A stretch of DNA of 64,000 nucleotides from Herminiimonas fonticola (GTDB taxonomy: Bacteria; Pseudomonadota; Gammaproteobacteria; Burkholderiales; Burkholderiaceae_D). Numbering within the stretch: the first letter of the stretch is position 1; every line of letters begins with the position of its first letter. The notes beneath the pieces were generated by a model. That model saw only the letters and a program-made list of their open reading frames with translations, was not told the DNA's origin and made no database searches. The translations under genes and the position numbers were made by a program. Location: positions 558,001-622,000 of the forward strand of contig NZ_PTLZ01000002.1 of assembly GCF_003293745.1 (NCBI RefSeq), written 5' to 3'. Positions 42,819 through 52,751 of this stretch are shown in pieces.

Positions 42819-43606
42819 TGAGCTTGATTCATCCAACCGCGATTGTTGATCCGAAGGCGCAACTTGATGCGTCGGTCGAGGTTGGTGCGTATTCGGTTAT
42901 CGGGCCCAATGTAAAAATTGGCGCGCGCACAAAAATCGGTCCGCATGTCGTCGTGGAGGGACATACGACGATCGGTGTCGACAATACGATATTCCAGTTC
43001 GCTTCCATCGGTGCTGCACCACAAGACAAGAAATATGCGGGCGAGCCGACGCAACTGTCTATCGGCGATCGCAATACGATACGTGAATTCGTCACCATCA
43101 ATCTAGGTACGACGCAGGATGCAAACATCACGCGCCTGGGTAGCGACAACTGGATCATGGCTTATGTGCATATTGCGCATGATTGTCAGCTGGGTAACAA
43201 CATTATCCTTGCCAACAATGCGACGCTGGCCGGCCATGTTCATCTGGAAGACTGGGTCTTTCTCGGTGGCTTTACGTCTGTGCATCAATTCTGTCGCATA
43301 GGCGAACATGCGATGACGGCATTCACTGCGGCCGTCAGTCAGGACATTCCACCTTTCGTCACTGCAGCGGGAAACCGTGCAGTACCGGCAGGGATCAATA
43401 GCGAAGGTTTAAAGCGTCGCGGTTTCAGCAGCGAACAAATCATGGCAATCAAGCGTGGCTACAAAACGATTTATCGTTCTGGTTTGCCGCTGGAAGAAGC
43501 CAAGGCCGCGTTACTGCTCGAAGAAAACAACTCTCCCGACGCTGCTCCTTATCTGCGGCAATTGCGCGAATTCATAGCAGCATCTCCTCGTGGCATCATC
43601 CGCTGA
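42818..43606 (+). CDS. lpxA: UDP-N-acetylglucosamine acyltransferase
   Basis: A 262-residue trimeric acyltransferase catalysing the first step of lipid A synthesis. It starts [14 protein letters not shown] and runs as a left-handed beta-helix ([19 protein letters not shown]). The catalytic His is in [16 protein letters not shown] and a helical C-terminal domain follow. ATG 42818 overlaps the fabZ stop by one base. lpxB begins 17 bases before the lpxA stop. Confidence 0.97.
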   Translation: MSLIHPTAIVDPKAQLDASVEVGAYSVIGPNVKIGARTKIGPHVVVEGHTTIGVDNTIFQFASIGAAPQDKKYAGEPTQLSIGDRNTIREFVTINLGTTQDANITRLGSDNWIMAYVHIAHDCQLGNNIILANNATLAGHVHLEDWVFLGGFTSVHQFCRIGEHAMTAFTAAVSQDIPPFVTAAGNRAVPAGINSEGLKRRGFSSEQIMAIKRGYKTIYRSGLPLEEAKAALLLEENNSPDAAPYLRQLREFIAASPRGIIR

Positions 43607-44768
43607 CGCAACAGGCAAGACCTCGATAGCAATGGTCGCCGGTGAAACTTCCGGCGATCTGCTGGCGGGGCGCTTGTTGTCCGGTTTGCGCCCTCAATTG
43701 CCTGACGCATTAATGCACGGCATAGGCGGGCCGTATATGGCAGAACACGGCTTCATCAGCGATTTTCCTATGGAGAAATTGTCGGTGCGCGGGCTGTTCG
43801 AAGTGCTCGCACATTATCGCGAAATCAAAGGTATTCAAATCGCATTGCGCGATCAATTATTGATAGAGCGGCCGGCCGTTTTCATCGGCGTCGATGCACC
43901 TGATTTCAATCTGGGACTTGAAGCGCAATTGAAAAACGCCGGTATTCCCACCATGCATTTTATAGGCCCCTCGATCTGGGCCTGGCGCGGCGGGCGCATC
44001 AAGAAGATTGCACGTGCCGTATCGCATATGCTGGTCATCTTTCCATTTGAAGAAGAGATTTATCGCAAGGCAGGTATTCCAGCGACCTATGTTGGCCATC
44101 CTTTGGCGCAAGTCATACCGATGGTGCCGGATCAGGCTGGAGCTCGCATGGCCTTGGGATTGCCGGCTAACACGCCTGTCGTGGCACTGCTGCCGGGCAG
44201 TAGGATGTCGGAGCTGAAATACAATGCGGTGGCTTTTGTGGCAGCCGCCAAACTATTGTTGCAACGTGATCCGTCGCTGCAGTTTGTTGCTCCCATGGCT
44301 GGCGACGCGCAGCATCGCTACTTCAATGAATTGATTGTGCAGGCCGGCTTGCAGGATGTGCAGATCAAGGTCATAGACGGGCAATCGCATCGCGCACTGG
44401 CAGCAGCAGATGCAGTCATGGTGGCATCCGGCACTGCATCGCTGGAAGTTGCCCTGTTCAAAAAGCCAATGGTAATCGCCTACAAGATGATGCGTGCTTC
44501 CTGGCATGTGTTACGGCATATGGGTTATCAGCCTTGGATAGGTTTGCCGAATATTCTTGCGCAGGAATTTTTGGTGCCGGAACTATTGCAGGATGCAGCG
44601 ATACCTGAAGCGCTGGCAGACGCGCTGTGGAAACAATTACAGGATGGTGCACATAGGGAATACCTGCAGCGTCGCTTCACTGAAATGCACCACACTTTGT
44701 TACGCGATACGGCTGCAGAAAGTGCGCGCGCCGTACTGGAATTGATTGCGCAATCACCGCGTGCTTGA
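43590..44768 (+). CDS. lpxB: Lipid-A-disaccharide synthase
   Basis: A 392-residue GT-B glycosyltransferase joining UDP-2,3-diacylglucosamine and lipid X. The N-terminal loop is [13 protein letters not shown], followed by G-I-G-G-P, then [11 protein letters not shown], and L-P-G-S-R-M-S-E in the nucleotide domain. GTG 43590 is taken as start since the first strand (T-S-I-A-M-V-A-G-E) needs residues before the internal ATG 43632; it overlaps lpxA by 17 bases without a strong Shine-Dalgarno. Confidence 0.95.
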   Translation: MASSADATGKTSIAMVAGETSGDLLAGRLLSGLRPQLPDALMHGIGGPYMAEHGFISDFPMEKLSVRGLFEVLAHYREIKGIQIALRDQLLIERPAVFIGVDAPDFNLGLEAQLKNAGIPTMHFIGPSIWAWRGGRIKKIARAVSHMLVIFPFEEEIYRKAGIPATYVGHPLAQVIPMVPDQAGARMALGLPANTPVVALLPGSRMSELKYNAVAFVAAAKLLLQRDPSLQFVAPMAGDAQHRYFNELIVQAGLQDVQIKVIDGQSHRALAAADAVMVASGTASLEVALFKKPMVIAYKMMRASWHVLRHMGYQPWIGLPNILAQEFLVPELLQDAAIPEALADALWKQLQDGAHREYLQRRFTEMHHTLLRDTAAESARAVLELIAQSPRA

Positions 44769-44806
44769 GACACATACACGGTCACTAATAAAGCAAGCAC
44801 ATAGCC

Positions 44807-45421
44807 ATGGTAAAAAAAATCGATACCAATCTTTCGCTGTTCACTAGTCTGGACGAGGATGTCATCTGTGGCGTGGATGAAGCTGGTCGCGGCCCATTGG
44901 CCGGCCCTGTTTTTGCTGCAGCCGTGATCCTTGATCCACTGCGTCCGATTGATGGTTTGCGCGACTCAAAGAAACTCACAGAGGCAAAGCGCGATGCATT
45001 GGCGATAGAGATCAAGTCGCATGCATTGTCCTGGTCGATTGCACAATGTTCAGAAGAAGAAATCGACACCTTGAACATCCTGCAAGCCACCATGCTGGCG
45101 ATGCGTCGCGCAATTGAGGGGCTGCATATTACGCCGACGTTGGCACTGATCGATGGCAATCGCTGCCCGGTCATGACCGTTCGTGGCGAAGCAATTATCA
45201 AGGGTGACGACAAAGTTCCGGCGATTTCTGCTGCATCGATTCTGGCAAAAACCGCGCGCGACCATGCTCTCGGATTGCTGCATATTGAATATCCGCATTA
45301 CGCTTTCGATCAGCACAAAGGTTATCCAACGGCTTTGCATATGGAACGTCTGCGTGAACATGGCGTGTCGCCTGTGCATCGCAAGTCGTACGCGCCTGTG
45401 CGTGCCTTACTTAATAAATAA
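44807..45421 (+). CDS. rnhB: Ribonuclease HII
   Basis: A 204-residue nuclease cutting RNA at ribonucleotides embedded in DNA. The catalytic D-E pair is Asp24/Glu25 in [22 protein letters not shown] follows, the next acidic residue is in A-L-I-D-G-N, and A-A-S-I-L-A-K-T and H-x-x-Y-A-F-D-x-H-K-G-Y complete the site. In Escherichia coli dnaE follows; here a SpoU-type methyltransferase takes that position. Confidence 0.97.
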   Translation: MVKKIDTNLSLFTSLDEDVICGVDEAGRGPLAGPVFAAAVILDPLRPIDGLRDSKKLTEAKRDALAIEIKSHALSWSIAQCSEEEIDTLNILQATMLAMRRAIEGLHITPTLALIDGNRCPVMTVRGEAIIKGDDKVPAISAASILAKTARDHALGLLHIEYPHYAFDQHKGYPTALHMERLREHGVSPVHRKSYAPVRALLNK

Positions 45422-45472
45422 TAAGTCAACAAATAGTCGCGACAAAATCCGCCAGATGCATTTCTGCTTACC

Positions 45473-46267
45473 ATGACGCTCAAAACAATTTCATCGCGCG
45501 ACAATCCACTTTATAAAGAGTTGAAGCATCTCGCTACCAGTTCACAAGCTCGTCGCAAGGCGGGGCGCACTCTGCTGGACGGTGTGCATCTGTGCGAAGC
45601 GTACTTGCAGCAAGTCGGCATGCCGCCTCTTTGCATCGTCAGTGAAACTGCTTTGCTCAATAGCGAAGTGACCGTCATTCTGCAGGAATGCGGTAATAGC
45701 GAAACCCAAAGCATCGTGCTGCCGGATGCCTTGTTTCATGCTTTAAGCCAGGTCGAACACGGCATTGATATCTTGTTTGTGATTGACACGCCAGAGCAGA
45801 TGGAGCCACAACGCTTGGTGCAGTCTGCAGTCTTGCTGGATAAGGTGCAGGATCCTGGCAATTTCGGTTCTATCGTGCGTAGCGCAGCGGCAGCAGGGAT
45901 CAAGCAGGTGTTTTGCAGCCCGGGAACGACTTTCGCGTGGTCGCCCAAGGTATTGCGCGCAGGGATGGGCGCACATTTTTTAATAGAGATATTTGAAAAT
46001 GTCGATCTGGAAGCATTGATCAAGCGCGCCGATATTCCGGTTATCGCAACCAGCTCATATGCAAAAAAACGTATTTACGATCTGGACTTGACGCAGCCGG
46101 TCGCCTGGTTGTTTGGGCATGAAGGGCAAGGTGTGGCTGAACATTTGCTGGCCCTGTCCACGCATCAAGCCACGATTCCACATCTGGGCGCGATTGAGTC
46201 GCTGAATGTTGCAGCAAGCTCGGCAGTGTGTTTCTTCGAGCAAGTACGCCAACAAACTTCAAAGTAA
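45473..46267 (+). CDS. TrmH/SpoU-family RNA methyltransferase
   Basis: A 264-residue SPOUT-class 2'-O-methyltransferase. The N-terminal substrate-binding domain starts I-S-S-R-D-N-P-L-Y-K-E-L-K-H-L. The knotted SAM domain carries the three family motifs: D-x-V-Q-D-P-G-N-F-G-S-I-V-R-S-A, W-L-F-G-H-E-G-Q-G-V and S-L-N-V-A-A-S-S-A-V. An rRNA target is likely, but which nucleotide it modifies cannot be told. It ends 6 bases from the converging ppsR stop. Confidence 0.9.
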   Translation: MTLKTISSRDNPLYKELKHLATSSQARRKAGRTLLDGVHLCEAYLQQVGMPPLCIVSETALLNSEVTVILQECGNSETQSIVLPDALFHALSQVEHGIDILFVIDTPEQMEPQRLVQSAVLLDKVQDPGNFGSIVRSAAAAGIKQVFCSPGTTFAWSPKVLRAGMGAHFLIEIFENVDLEALIKRADIPVIATSSYAKKRIYDLDLTQPVAWLFGHEGQGVAEHLLALSTHQATIPHLGAIESLNVAASSAVCFFEQVRQQTSK

Positions 46268-46273
46268 CTTTTC

Positions 46274-47119
46274 TCAATCCGGGCGTTGTTCGGATTTGAT
46301 TTCCTGCAATATCGTCGCGGCAATCTCTTCGATCGATTTGGTTGTTGATGACATCCAGCGTATGCCTTCGCGGCGCATCATTTTTTCCGCTTCATTGATT
46401 TCATAACGACAGTTGGCCAATGCCGCATATTTGCTGCCAGGCAGACGTTCGTTACGGATTTCTGCCAGCCGGTCGGGAGCGATCGAGAGGCCGAATATCT
46501 TGTTCTTGTATTCTCGCAGCCCGCCAGGCAGTTTTTCTCGCGCAAAATCATCAGGTATCAAAGGATAGTTTGCGGCCTTGATGCCGTATTGCATCGCCAG
46601 AAACAGGCTCGTCGGCGTTTTGCCGGAACGGGAGACGCCGACCAGTATCACATCTGCTTCCGCCAGATTTTTGTTCGATTGCCCATCGTCGTGCGCCAGC
46701 GAAAAATTGATGGCTTCGATCCGGTTTTTGTATTCCTCAGAATCTGTGCTGGTATGGCTGCGACCTATCGTATGCGTAGATTTCACACCCAGTTCCTGTT
46801 CCAGCGGTTCGACGAAGGTCTGGATCAAATCCATGTGCATGCCTTTGGATTGCCGCACTACGTTTGATAGTTCGGCTTTGACCAAAGTTGAAAAGATGAT
46901 CGGACGTTGACCATCGAGCGCAAATGCGTCATTGATTTTGCGCAGTGCATCATGCGCCTTGTCCAAGGTGTCGATGAATGGTAATCGTATTTGTTTGAAG
47001 CGCAGATCGAATTGCGTCAACACTGAGTGACCAAAGGTTTCAGCAGTGATGCCGGTGCCATCGGAAACGAAAAAAACGGTACGTGCGCTGGCGATGGTGC
47101 GATCAACGAGTGTAGACAT
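46274..47119 (-). CDS. ppsR: PEP synthase regulatory protein (bifunctional kinase/pyrophosphorylase)
   Basis: A 281-residue DUF299-family protein that switches PEP synthase off by ADP-dependent phosphorylation and on by Pi-dependent dephosphorylation. The start at 47119 (M-S-T-L-V-D-R-T) is chosen since [12 protein letters not shown] follows in the family's usual place; upstream residues lack support. The P-loop is [11 protein letters not shown]. It is transcribed divergently from ppsA across 182 bases, the expected arrangement for enzyme and regulator. Confidence 0.95.
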   Translation of the reverse strand: MSTLVDRTIASARTVFFVSDGTGITAETFGHSVLTQFDLRFKQIRLPFIDTLDKAHDALRKINDAFALDGQRPIIFSTLVKAELSNVVRQSKGMHMDLIQTFVEPLEQELGVKSTHTIGRSHTSTDSEEYKNRIEAINFSLAHDDGQSNKNLAEADVILVGVSRSGKTPTSLFLAMQYGIKAANYPLIPDDFAREKLPGGLREYKNKIFGLSIAPDRLAEIRNERLPGSKYAALANCRYEINEAEKMMRREGIRWMSSTTKSIEEIAATILQEIKSEQRPD

Positions 47120-47163
47120 GATTGAAATGTAAGGCTGCTGTAAGTTAAAAAAATGCTGCGGTG

Positions 47164-47175
47164 CGATGCGCATCG
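47164..47175. promoter_or_regulatory. Perfect 12-base palindrome in the ppsR/ppsA divergent region
   Basis: CGATGC-GCATCG is fully self-complementary and lies 44 bases from the ppsR start and 126 from ppsA. Operator-like; the regulator is unknown. Confidence 0.35.
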
Positions 47176-47301
47176 AGACGGGATTCGGTAAAATGGCGGC
47201 CAATAGCTGTTTTTATCCAAGGCCGCTCTCGAAGAATAACAAAAACTGTCGCCTAAGAAAGGCACGCATGAAGATTTCTTGTCATCAAAGCAGAGGTTGT
47301 T

Positions 47302-49740
47302 ATGTCGAACGTTGTAAACACTGGCATTAAGCATGACCAGGTAGGTGAAGGAAATTACGTCATTTCCTTCGAACATCTCCGGATGTCCGATGTGGACACT
47401 GTAGGAGGAAAAAACTCTTCATTGGGAGAAATGATCAGCCAGCTTGCAGAAGCTGGTGTTCGAGTACCGGGCGGTTTTGCTACTACGGCACAGGCGTTTC
47501 GGGATTTCCTTGAACATAGCGAAGGCGGTGGGCTGAGTCTGGCGCAACGCATTGCAGATCGGCTTGCCGATTTGAATATCGATGACGTGCGTGCGCTTGC
47601 ACAGGCGGGTGCCGATATTCGCAACTGGATCGTGGAAACACCATTCCAGCCGCGACTCCTGAACGAAATCACACAGTTCTATCAAAATCTTTCTGCGGAT
47701 TCATCCAAGGAAATGTCGTTTGCCGTGCGTTCTTCCGCGACCGCTGAAGATTTGCCGGATGCGTCGTTTGCCGGTCAGCAGGAAACCTTCCTCAATGTAG
47801 TCGGCATCGATAATGTGCTGGAAGCCATCAAGCACGTGTTCGCTTCGCTGTACAACGACCGCGCCATTTCCTATCGTGTACACAAAGGTTTCACTCATGC
47901 CGAAGTCGCATTGTCGGCTGGTGTGCAGCGCATGGTGCGTTCTGATCTGGGTTCTGCTGGCGTGATGTTTACGCTGGATACGGAATCCGGTTTCACGGAT
48001 GTAGTCTTCATCACGTCCAGCTACGGTCTGGGCGAAACAGTGGTGCAGGGTGCCGTCAATCCCGACGAATTCTATGTGCACAAGCCTATGCTGGAACAAG
48101 GCAAGCTGCCTATCATCCGTCGCAACATCGGTTCCAAACTGATCAAGATGGAATTCACTGCAGAAGCGAAAGCAGGGCGTTCAGTGCAAACCGTCGATGT
48201 ACCTATCGGCATGCGCAATCGCTACTCGCTGACCGATGAAGAAATCGTGCAACTCGCAAAGTACGCAGTCATCATTGAAAAGCACTACGGTCGTCCGATG
48301 GATATCGAATGGGGCAAGGACGGTCTGGATGGCAAGCTGTACATCTTGCAAGCGCGTCCGGAAACCGTCAAGTCGCAACAAAAACCGACCGATGTGCAGC
48401 AACGCTTCAAGATGAAAGGTAGCGGCACAGTGTTGACTGTCGGTCGCGCCATTGGTCAGAAGATCGGTGCTGGTCCTGTTCGCGTGATTCTTGATGCGGC
48501 AGATATGGAGCGCGTGCAACCAGGTGATGTATTGGTCGCCGATATGACAGACCCGAACTGGGAACCGGTCATGAAGCGCGCCTCCGCCATCATTACCAAT
48601 CGCGGTGGTCGTACCTGTCACGCCGCGATTATTGCGCGTGAACTCGGCGTGCCGGCTGTTGTTGGTTGCGGTGATGCCACCGAGTTGTTGAAGGATGGCG
48701 CACTGGTAACGGTCTCATGCGCTGAAGGCGATGAAGGTAAAGTTTACGACGGCTTGCTGGAATCCGAAGTGACGGAAATCGCACGTGGCGATTTGCCTGA
48801 ACTGCCATTGAAGATCACGCTTAACGTCGGTAATCCTCAGCTCGCGTTTGATTTCCAGTCGATTCCAAATGCAGGTGTCGGTCTGGCGCGTCTGGAATTC
48901 ATCATCAACAACAATATCGGCGTGCATCCAAAAGCAATTCTGGAATATCCGAACATCGATCCGGATTTGAAGAAGGCAGTGGAATCGGTTGCACGCGGTC
49001 ACGCGTCGCCTAGGGCATTTTATATCGACAAACTGGCAGAAGGCATCGCCACCATCGGTGCTGCATTCTGGCCTAAGCCGGTGATTGTGCGTCTGTCGGA
49101 TTTTAAATCGAACGAGTACAAGAAACTGATCGGCGGTTCGCGTTACGAACCGGATGAAGAAAATCCTATGCTGGGTTTCCGCGGTGTAGCACGTTACCTC
49201 GCACCGGATTTTGCCGAATCGTTCGAAATGGAATGCAAGGCGATGAAGCGCGTGCGCGATGAGATGGGCTTGACTAACGTCGAGATCATGGTGCCGTTCG
49301 TTCGTACCTTGGGTCAGGCAGAAAAAGTCATCAATCTGCTGGCGAAGAATGGTTTGAAGCGTGGTGAAAACGGCTTGCGCATCGTCATGATGTGCGAAGT
49401 GCCATCGAATGCAATTCTGGCGGAAGAATTCCTGAATTACTTCGACGGTTTCTCTATCGGTTCCAACGATTTGACGCAACTGACGCTGGGCCTGGATAGG
49501 GATTCCGGCATGGAGATTCTGGCGGCCGATTTCGACGAGCGCGATCCTGCTGTACTGGCCTTGTTCTCGCGCGCAATTGCAGCATGTCGCAAGCAGGGCA
49601 AGTATGTAGGCATCTGCGGTCAAGGTCCATCGGATCATCCGGACTTCGCAGAATGGTTGATGAAGGAAGGTATTACTTCGCTTTCACTCAATCCGGATTC
49701 TGTGATCGAAACCTGGCAGAACCTGGCTAAACGTCTGTAA
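47302..49740 (+). CDS. ppsA: Phosphoenolpyruvate synthase
   Basis: An 812-residue gluconeogenic enzyme converting pyruvate and ATP to PEP, AMP and phosphate. N-terminal ATP-grasp domain: [11 protein letters not shown], then [21 protein letters not shown]. The swivelling phosphohistidine domain has His440 in [10 protein letters not shown]. The TIM-barrel PEP domain ends with [11 protein letters not shown] and the catalytic Cys in [14 protein letters not shown] precedes the ATG. The Thr of T-C-H is the residue PpsR modifies in the family. Confidence 0.97.
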   Translation: MSNVVNTGIKHDQVGEGNYVISFEHLRMSDVDTVGGKNSSLGEMISQLAEAGVRVPGGFATTAQAFRDFLEHSEGGGLSLAQRIADRLADLNIDDVRALAQAGADIRNWIVETPFQPRLLNEITQFYQNLSADSSKEMSFAVRSSATAEDLPDASFAGQQETFLNVVGIDNVLEAIKHVFASLYNDRAISYRVHKGFTHAEVALSAGVQRMVRSDLGSAGVMFTLDTESGFTDVVFITSSYGLGETVVQGAVNPDEFYVHKPMLEQGKLPIIRRNIGSKLIKMEFTAEAKAGRSVQTVDVPIGMRNRYSLTDEEIVQLAKYAVIIEKHYGRPMDIEWGKDGLDGKLYILQARPETVKSQQKPTDVQQRFKMKGSGTVLTVGRAIGQKIGAGPVRVILDAADMERVQPGDVLVADMTDPNWEPVMKRASAIITNRGGRTCHAAIIARELGVPAVVGCGDATELLKDGALVTVSCAEGDEGKVYDGLLESEVTEIARGDLPELPLKITLNVGNPQLAFDFQSIPNAGVGLARLEFIINNNIGVHPKAILEYPNIDPDLKKAVESVARGHASPRAFYIDKLAEGIATIGAAFWPKPVIVRLSDFKSNEYKKLIGGSRYEPDEENPMLGFRGVARYLAPDFAESFEMECKAMKRVRDEMGLTNVEIMVPFVRTLGQAEKVINLLAKNGLKRGENGLRIVMMCEVPSNAILAEEFLNYFDGFSIGSNDLTQLTLGLDRDSGMEILAADFDERDPAVLALFSRAIAACRKQGKYVGICGQGPSDHPDFAEWLMKEGITSLSLNPDSVIETWQNLAKRL

Positions 49741-49767
49741 TAAAGTAGTTGAATAGGTAGGTGTAAA

Positions 49768-49828
49768 GGTCGGGTGCTTAAATTGTTTTCCATCACAGTT
49801 TTTTAGACTAGACTGTGCACACCCGACC
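49768..49828 (+). other. Compound stem-loop downstream of ppsA
   Basis: Outer perfect arms GGTCGGGTG (49768-49776) and CACCCGACC (49820-49828) enclose an inner hairpin CACAGT/ACTGTG (49794-49799, 49812-49817) with a 12-base loop. A 17-base one-sided bulge lies on the left and 2 bases on the right. It lies between the ppsA stop and a separate terminator, and could be a processed 3'-UTR RNA, a small RNA or a leader element. Confidence 0.5.
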
Positions 49829-49862
49829 GGATAACACTGAACAAGCCTTATCGTGGTTTCTC

Positions 49863-49897
49863 AACCCTCGTTGCTCTCCGGACTGCGAGGGTTTTTT
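49863..49897 (+). terminator. Intrinsic terminator between ppsA and the NfeD gene
   Basis: CCCTCG and CGAGGG arms around a 15-base loop are followed by six Ts. It ends transcription from ppsA or from the structured element before it. Confidence 0.75.
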
Positions 49898-49920
49898 GTT
49901 GTTGAATTAAAGGAATCCTG

Positions 49921-50373
49921 ATGACTGACTGGATGATTTGGTTTGCGGTGGCATGCGTGTTGATCATATTGGAAATGGCAACCGGTACTTTTTACTTATT
50001 GATGATTGCCATCGGTGCGGCGGCGGGTGGTCTTGTCGCGTTGAGCGGAGCAAGCGGGACATGGCAGTGCATTATTGCTGCAGCCATTGCAGCCATCGCC
50101 ACTTTTGCCTTGCGTCGCAGCCGTTTTGGTAAATTGGATAATTTGGACGCAGCGCGCGACCCGGGCGTGAACCTGGATATTGGGCAAACGCTGGAAGTCG
50201 CAGAGTGGCGCAGTGCCCCAGGTACAACAAGCACCGCACGTGTCATGTATCGCGGCGCGCTGTGGGATATCGAGTTAGCCAGCGGCGGCACGGCAGTAGC
50301 TGGCCAATTCCGGATTCAGGAAGTGCAGGGAAATCGTCTGATTGTCATTAATAACAATGCGACAGGTAGTTAG
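49921..50373 (+). CDS. NfeD-family membrane protein
   Basis: A 150-residue protein with two to three hydrophobic helices in the first ~80 residues and a C-terminal OB-like NfeD domain (G-Q-T-L-E-V, V-M-Y-R-G-A-L-W-D-I-E). The short form lacks the ClpP-type protease domain of long NfeD proteins. Short NfeD proteins pair with SPFH proteins in membrane microdomains; the SPFH gene follows 61 bases later, supporting a two-gene unit. AAAGGA precedes the ATG. Confidence 0.9.
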   Translation: MTDWMIWFAVACVLIILEMATGTFYLLMIAIGAAAGGLVALSGASGTWQCIIAAAIAAIATFALRRSRFGKLDNLDAARDPGVNLDIGQTLEVAEWRSAPGTTSTARVMYRGALWDIELASGGTAVAGQFRIQEVQGNRLIVINNNATGS

Positions 50374-50376
50374 ACT

Positions 50377-50393
50377 TGCTGCTTAAGGCAGCA
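50377..50393 (+). repeat. Short hairpin between the NfeD and SPFH genes
   Basis: TGCTGC and GCAGCA enclose a TTAAG loop just after the NfeD stop. It has no U-tract and may adjust relative expression within the pair. Confidence 0.3.
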
Positions 50394-50434
50394 GAAAACT
50401 TTACGTACTAATCGCAACATACCAAGGAGCTTCC

Positions 50435-51370
50435 ATGTTCGGCACTACAAGCACCACTATTATTTTTTTGCTCTTCGTCGTCATCGTTTTTGTCATCAAG
50501 ACCGTCAATGTCGTGCCGCAGCAGCATGCATGGGTTGTTGAACGTCTGGGTAAATATCACGCAACGCTGGGCCCTGGTCTGAAGATCGTGTTGCCTTTCA
50601 TTGATCGCATTGCTTACAAACATTCGCTGAAAGAAATTCCGCTCGACGTGCCTATGCAAGTCTGTATCACCAAAGACAATACACAACTCGAAGTCGACGG
50701 CATTTTGTATTTTCAGGTGACCGATCCGATGCGTGCATCGTATGGTTCATCGAATTACATTTCTGCGATTTCGCAACTGGCGCAAACGACCTTGCGTTCA
50801 GTTATCGGCCGCATGGAACTGGATAAGACCTTTGAAGAACGCGATCTGATCAATCACAGCGTCGTCGGTGCGGTTGATGAATCGGCTGCGAACTGGGGCG
50901 TGAAGGTTTTACGTTACGAGATCAAGGATTTGACGCCACCGCGTGAAATTTTGCACGCGATGCAATCGCAAATTACTGCAGAACGTGAAAAGCGTGCGCT
51001 GATTGCCGCATCCGAAGGCCGCAAGCAAGAGCAGATCAATATCGCGACCGGCGAGCGTGAAGCATCGATTGCGCGTTCAGAAGGCGAGAAGCAAGCTGCG
51101 ATTAATCGTGCGCAAGGTGAAGCTTCTGCCATTCTGTCGATTGCGGTGGCGAGTGCCGAGGCGATACGCAAAACCGCAGCGGCGATTCAAGAGCCAGGCG
51201 GTTCCGATGCAGTGAATCTGAAGGTGGCCGAACAGTATGTGGAAGCTTTCGGCAAGCTGGCGAAGACAAACAATTCCATCATCATTCCAGCCAATCTGGG
51301 CGATATGGGCGGCTTGATTGCGACTGCACTACAAGTCGTGAAATCGCAAGGCACGCAAACGAAATTGTAA
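50435..51370 (+). CDS. SPFH/Band 7 (stomatin-like, QmcA-type) membrane protein
   Basis: A 311-residue protein with one N-terminal membrane helix (I-I-F-L-L-F-V-V-I-V-F-V-I) and a Band 7 domain beginning V-P-Q-Q-H-A-W-V-V-E-R-L-G-K-Y. E-I-K-D-L-T-P-P-R-E-I marks the domain end. A long helical stretch follows, rich in Glu, Ala and Arg (A-E-R-E-K-R-A-L-I-A-A-S-E-G), for oligomerisation. Such proteins build ring-shaped scaffolds in the membrane and often bind FtsH; a specific client is not indicated. It is followed by a two-way terminator shared with smpB. Confidence 0.93.
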   Translation: MFGTTSTTIIFLLFVVIVFVIKTVNVVPQQHAWVVERLGKYHATLGPGLKIVLPFIDRIAYKHSLKEIPLDVPMQVCITKDNTQLEVDGILYFQVTDPMRASYGSSNYISAISQLAQTTLRSVIGRMELDKTFEERDLINHSVVGAVDESAANWGVKVLRYEIKDLTPPREILHAMQSQITAEREKRALIAASEGRKQEQINIATGEREASIARSEGEKQAAINRAQGEASAILSIAVASAEAIRKTAAAIQEPGGSDAVNLKVAEQYVEAFGKLAKTNNSIIIPANLGDMGGLIATALQVVKSQGTQTKL

Positions 51371-51411
51371 ATTGACGGTGGTTGGTTTTTACTGAATAGA
51401 CCTCGCAATAA

Positions 51412-51440
51412 AAAAACGGCGCCTTGAGCGCCGTTTTTTT
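51412..51440. terminator. Bidirectional intrinsic terminator between the SPFH gene and smpB
   Basis: CGGCGC-CTTGA-GCGCCG is flanked by an A-run on the left and seven Ts on the right, so it can work on both strands. The smpB stop codon overlaps its right edge. Confidence 0.85.
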
Positions 51441-51888
51441 ATCGTCGATTCTGTTTCATCACAGACTGAATTTCGCGCTGAGTATCACGCTCTTTTTCGC
51501 TATCGCGTTTGTCGTGCTGCTTTTTACCTTTGGCCAGCCCGATTTCGCATTTGATATAGCCTTTTTGAAAATGCAGATTCAGCGGCACCAGCGTATAGCC
51601 GGCACGCTCGACCTTGATGGTGAGTTTCTTGATTTCATCCGCTTTCAGCAGCAGCTTGCGTGTGCGCACCGGATCGGGCGTCACGTGCGTGGAAGCAGAT
51701 GCCAAAGGGCTGATATGCGCGCCAAACAGGAAGATTTCATCATTGCGCACGATTACGTACGCTTCCTTCAATTGCGAGCGTCCGGCGCGTATGGCCTTGA
51801 CTTCCCAACCCTGCAGTACGATGCCGGCCTCGAAGCGCTCCTCGATAAAATAATCGTGAAATGCTTTTCTGTTATCAACAATGCTCAT
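51439..51888 (-). CDS. smpB: SsrA-binding protein SmpB
   Basis: A 149-residue tmRNA partner for rescue of stalled ribosomes. It starts [22 protein letters not shown] with G-W-E-V-K-A-I-R, the tmRNA-binding OB core. The C-terminal basic tail (K-K-Q-H-D-K-R) ends in lysines and arginines that enter the mRNA channel. The tmRNA gene itself is not in the window. It is divergent from ratA, a widely conserved arrangement. Confidence 0.97.
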   Translation of the reverse strand: MSIVDNRKAFHDYFIEERFEAGIVLQGWEVKAIRAGRSQLKEAYVIVRNDEIFLFGAHISPLASASTHVTPDPVRTRKLLLKADEIKKLTIKVERAGYTLVPLNLHFQKGYIKCEIGLAKGKKQHDKRDSEKERDTQREIQSVMKQNRR

Positions 51889-51951
51889 GAGTTTCGGCTA
51901 ATGGTCGGTTAAAATGACGAGTCTGCGATTCTATCAAACGGTTTATATTCA

Positions 51952-52383
51952 ATGGCAGTAGTGCATAAAACAGTCTTGCTGGGTTACAGCGCCGAACAGA
52001 TGTTCGCGCTAGTCGATAGGGTTGAGGATTATCCTCAGTTTTTGCCATGGTGCGGTGGCGTTGACGTCAAGCAGCGCGAAGACGGCAGGCTGGTGGCGAG
52101 CATCATGATCAACTATCACGGCATCAAGCAAAGTTTCACGACCGAGAATACTACGGTGCAATCGGTGTCGATGACGATGCGTTTGCTTGAGGGACCGTTC
52201 AAGGAGCTGCATGGTACATGGGTATTCAAGTCCTTGCGCGAAGATGCATGCAAGATTGAATTCGACCTGCAGTATGAATTCTCGAATCGATTGATCGAAT
52301 CCATTATCGGCCCGGTATTCAATATGATCGCTACCAGCTTTGTCGACTCATTCAGCAAGCGTGCGGATGCAGTGTATGGCTGA
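51952..52383 (+). CDS. ratA: RatA/COQ10-family START-like protein
   Basis: A 143-residue single-domain polyketide cyclase/START-like protein. V-H-K-T-V-L-L-G-Y-S-A-E-Q-M-F-A-L-V-D-R-V and Y-P-Q-F-L-P-W-C-G-G are the family's opening. The name comes from E. coli RatA, described as binding 50S subunits, while close relatives are COQ10-like quinone-binding proteins; which role holds here is open. It overlaps rnfH by 8 bases and is divergent from smpB, an arrangement kept across many proteobacteria. Confidence 0.88.
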   Translation: MAVVHKTVLLGYSAEQMFALVDRVEDYPQFLPWCGGVDVKQREDGRLVASIMINYHGIKQSFTTENTTVQSVSMTMRLLEGPFKELHGTWVFKSLREDACKIEFDLQYEFSNRLIESIIGPVFNMIATSFVDSFSKRADAVYG

Positions 52384-52690
52384 CGCATCTGCTCTTGCTT
52401 CTATCCATGTCCAGGTTTGCTATGCGAGACCGGATAAGCAGTTTTTGCTGGAGCAGACGGTTGTGCCTGGCACAACCATCCAGCAAGCGATCCAGAGCAG
52501 CGGGATTATTCAGCAGGCACCGGAAATTGACGTCAGCGTCTGGCGTGTCGGGATTTACGGCAAGTTGAAGACGCTGGATACGGTGCTGCGCGAACATGAT
52601 CGAATTGAAATCTACCGACCCTTGATCGCAGATCCAAAAGATTCACGCCGCAAGCGCGCTGAAAGCAAAGACGCTAAAAAGAAGCTCTGA
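52376..52690 (+). CDS. rnfH: RnfH-family ubiquitin-like protein
   Basis: A 104-residue protein with a beta-grasp fold pattern: I-H-V-Q-V-C-Y-A-R-P, V-G-I-Y-G-K and D-R-I-E-I-Y-R-P-L-I-A-D-P-K are the family marks. A lysine/arginine-rich tail ends the chain. ATG 52376 gives the usual length and overlaps the ratA stop. Despite the name, a role in the Rnf electron-transport complex is not established, and no rnf genes are present here. Confidence 0.92.
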   Translation: MADASALASIHVQVCYARPDKQFLLEQTVVPGTTIQQAIQSSGIIQQAPEIDVSVWRVGIYGKLKTLDTVLREHDRIEIYRPLIADPKDSRRKRAESKDAKKKL

Positions 52691-52715
52691 TTGCATTGAG
52701 CAATATTGATCCATA

Positions 52716-52748
52716 CAAAAAACCGTTGAATTTCAACGGCTTTTTTAA
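52716..52748. terminator. Bidirectional intrinsic terminator between rnfH and the DUF4124 gene
   Basis: CCGTTGA and TCAACGG arms around a 3-4 base loop are flanked by an A-run and a T-run, serving both converging genes. Confidence 0.85.
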
Positions 52749-52751
52749 TTT

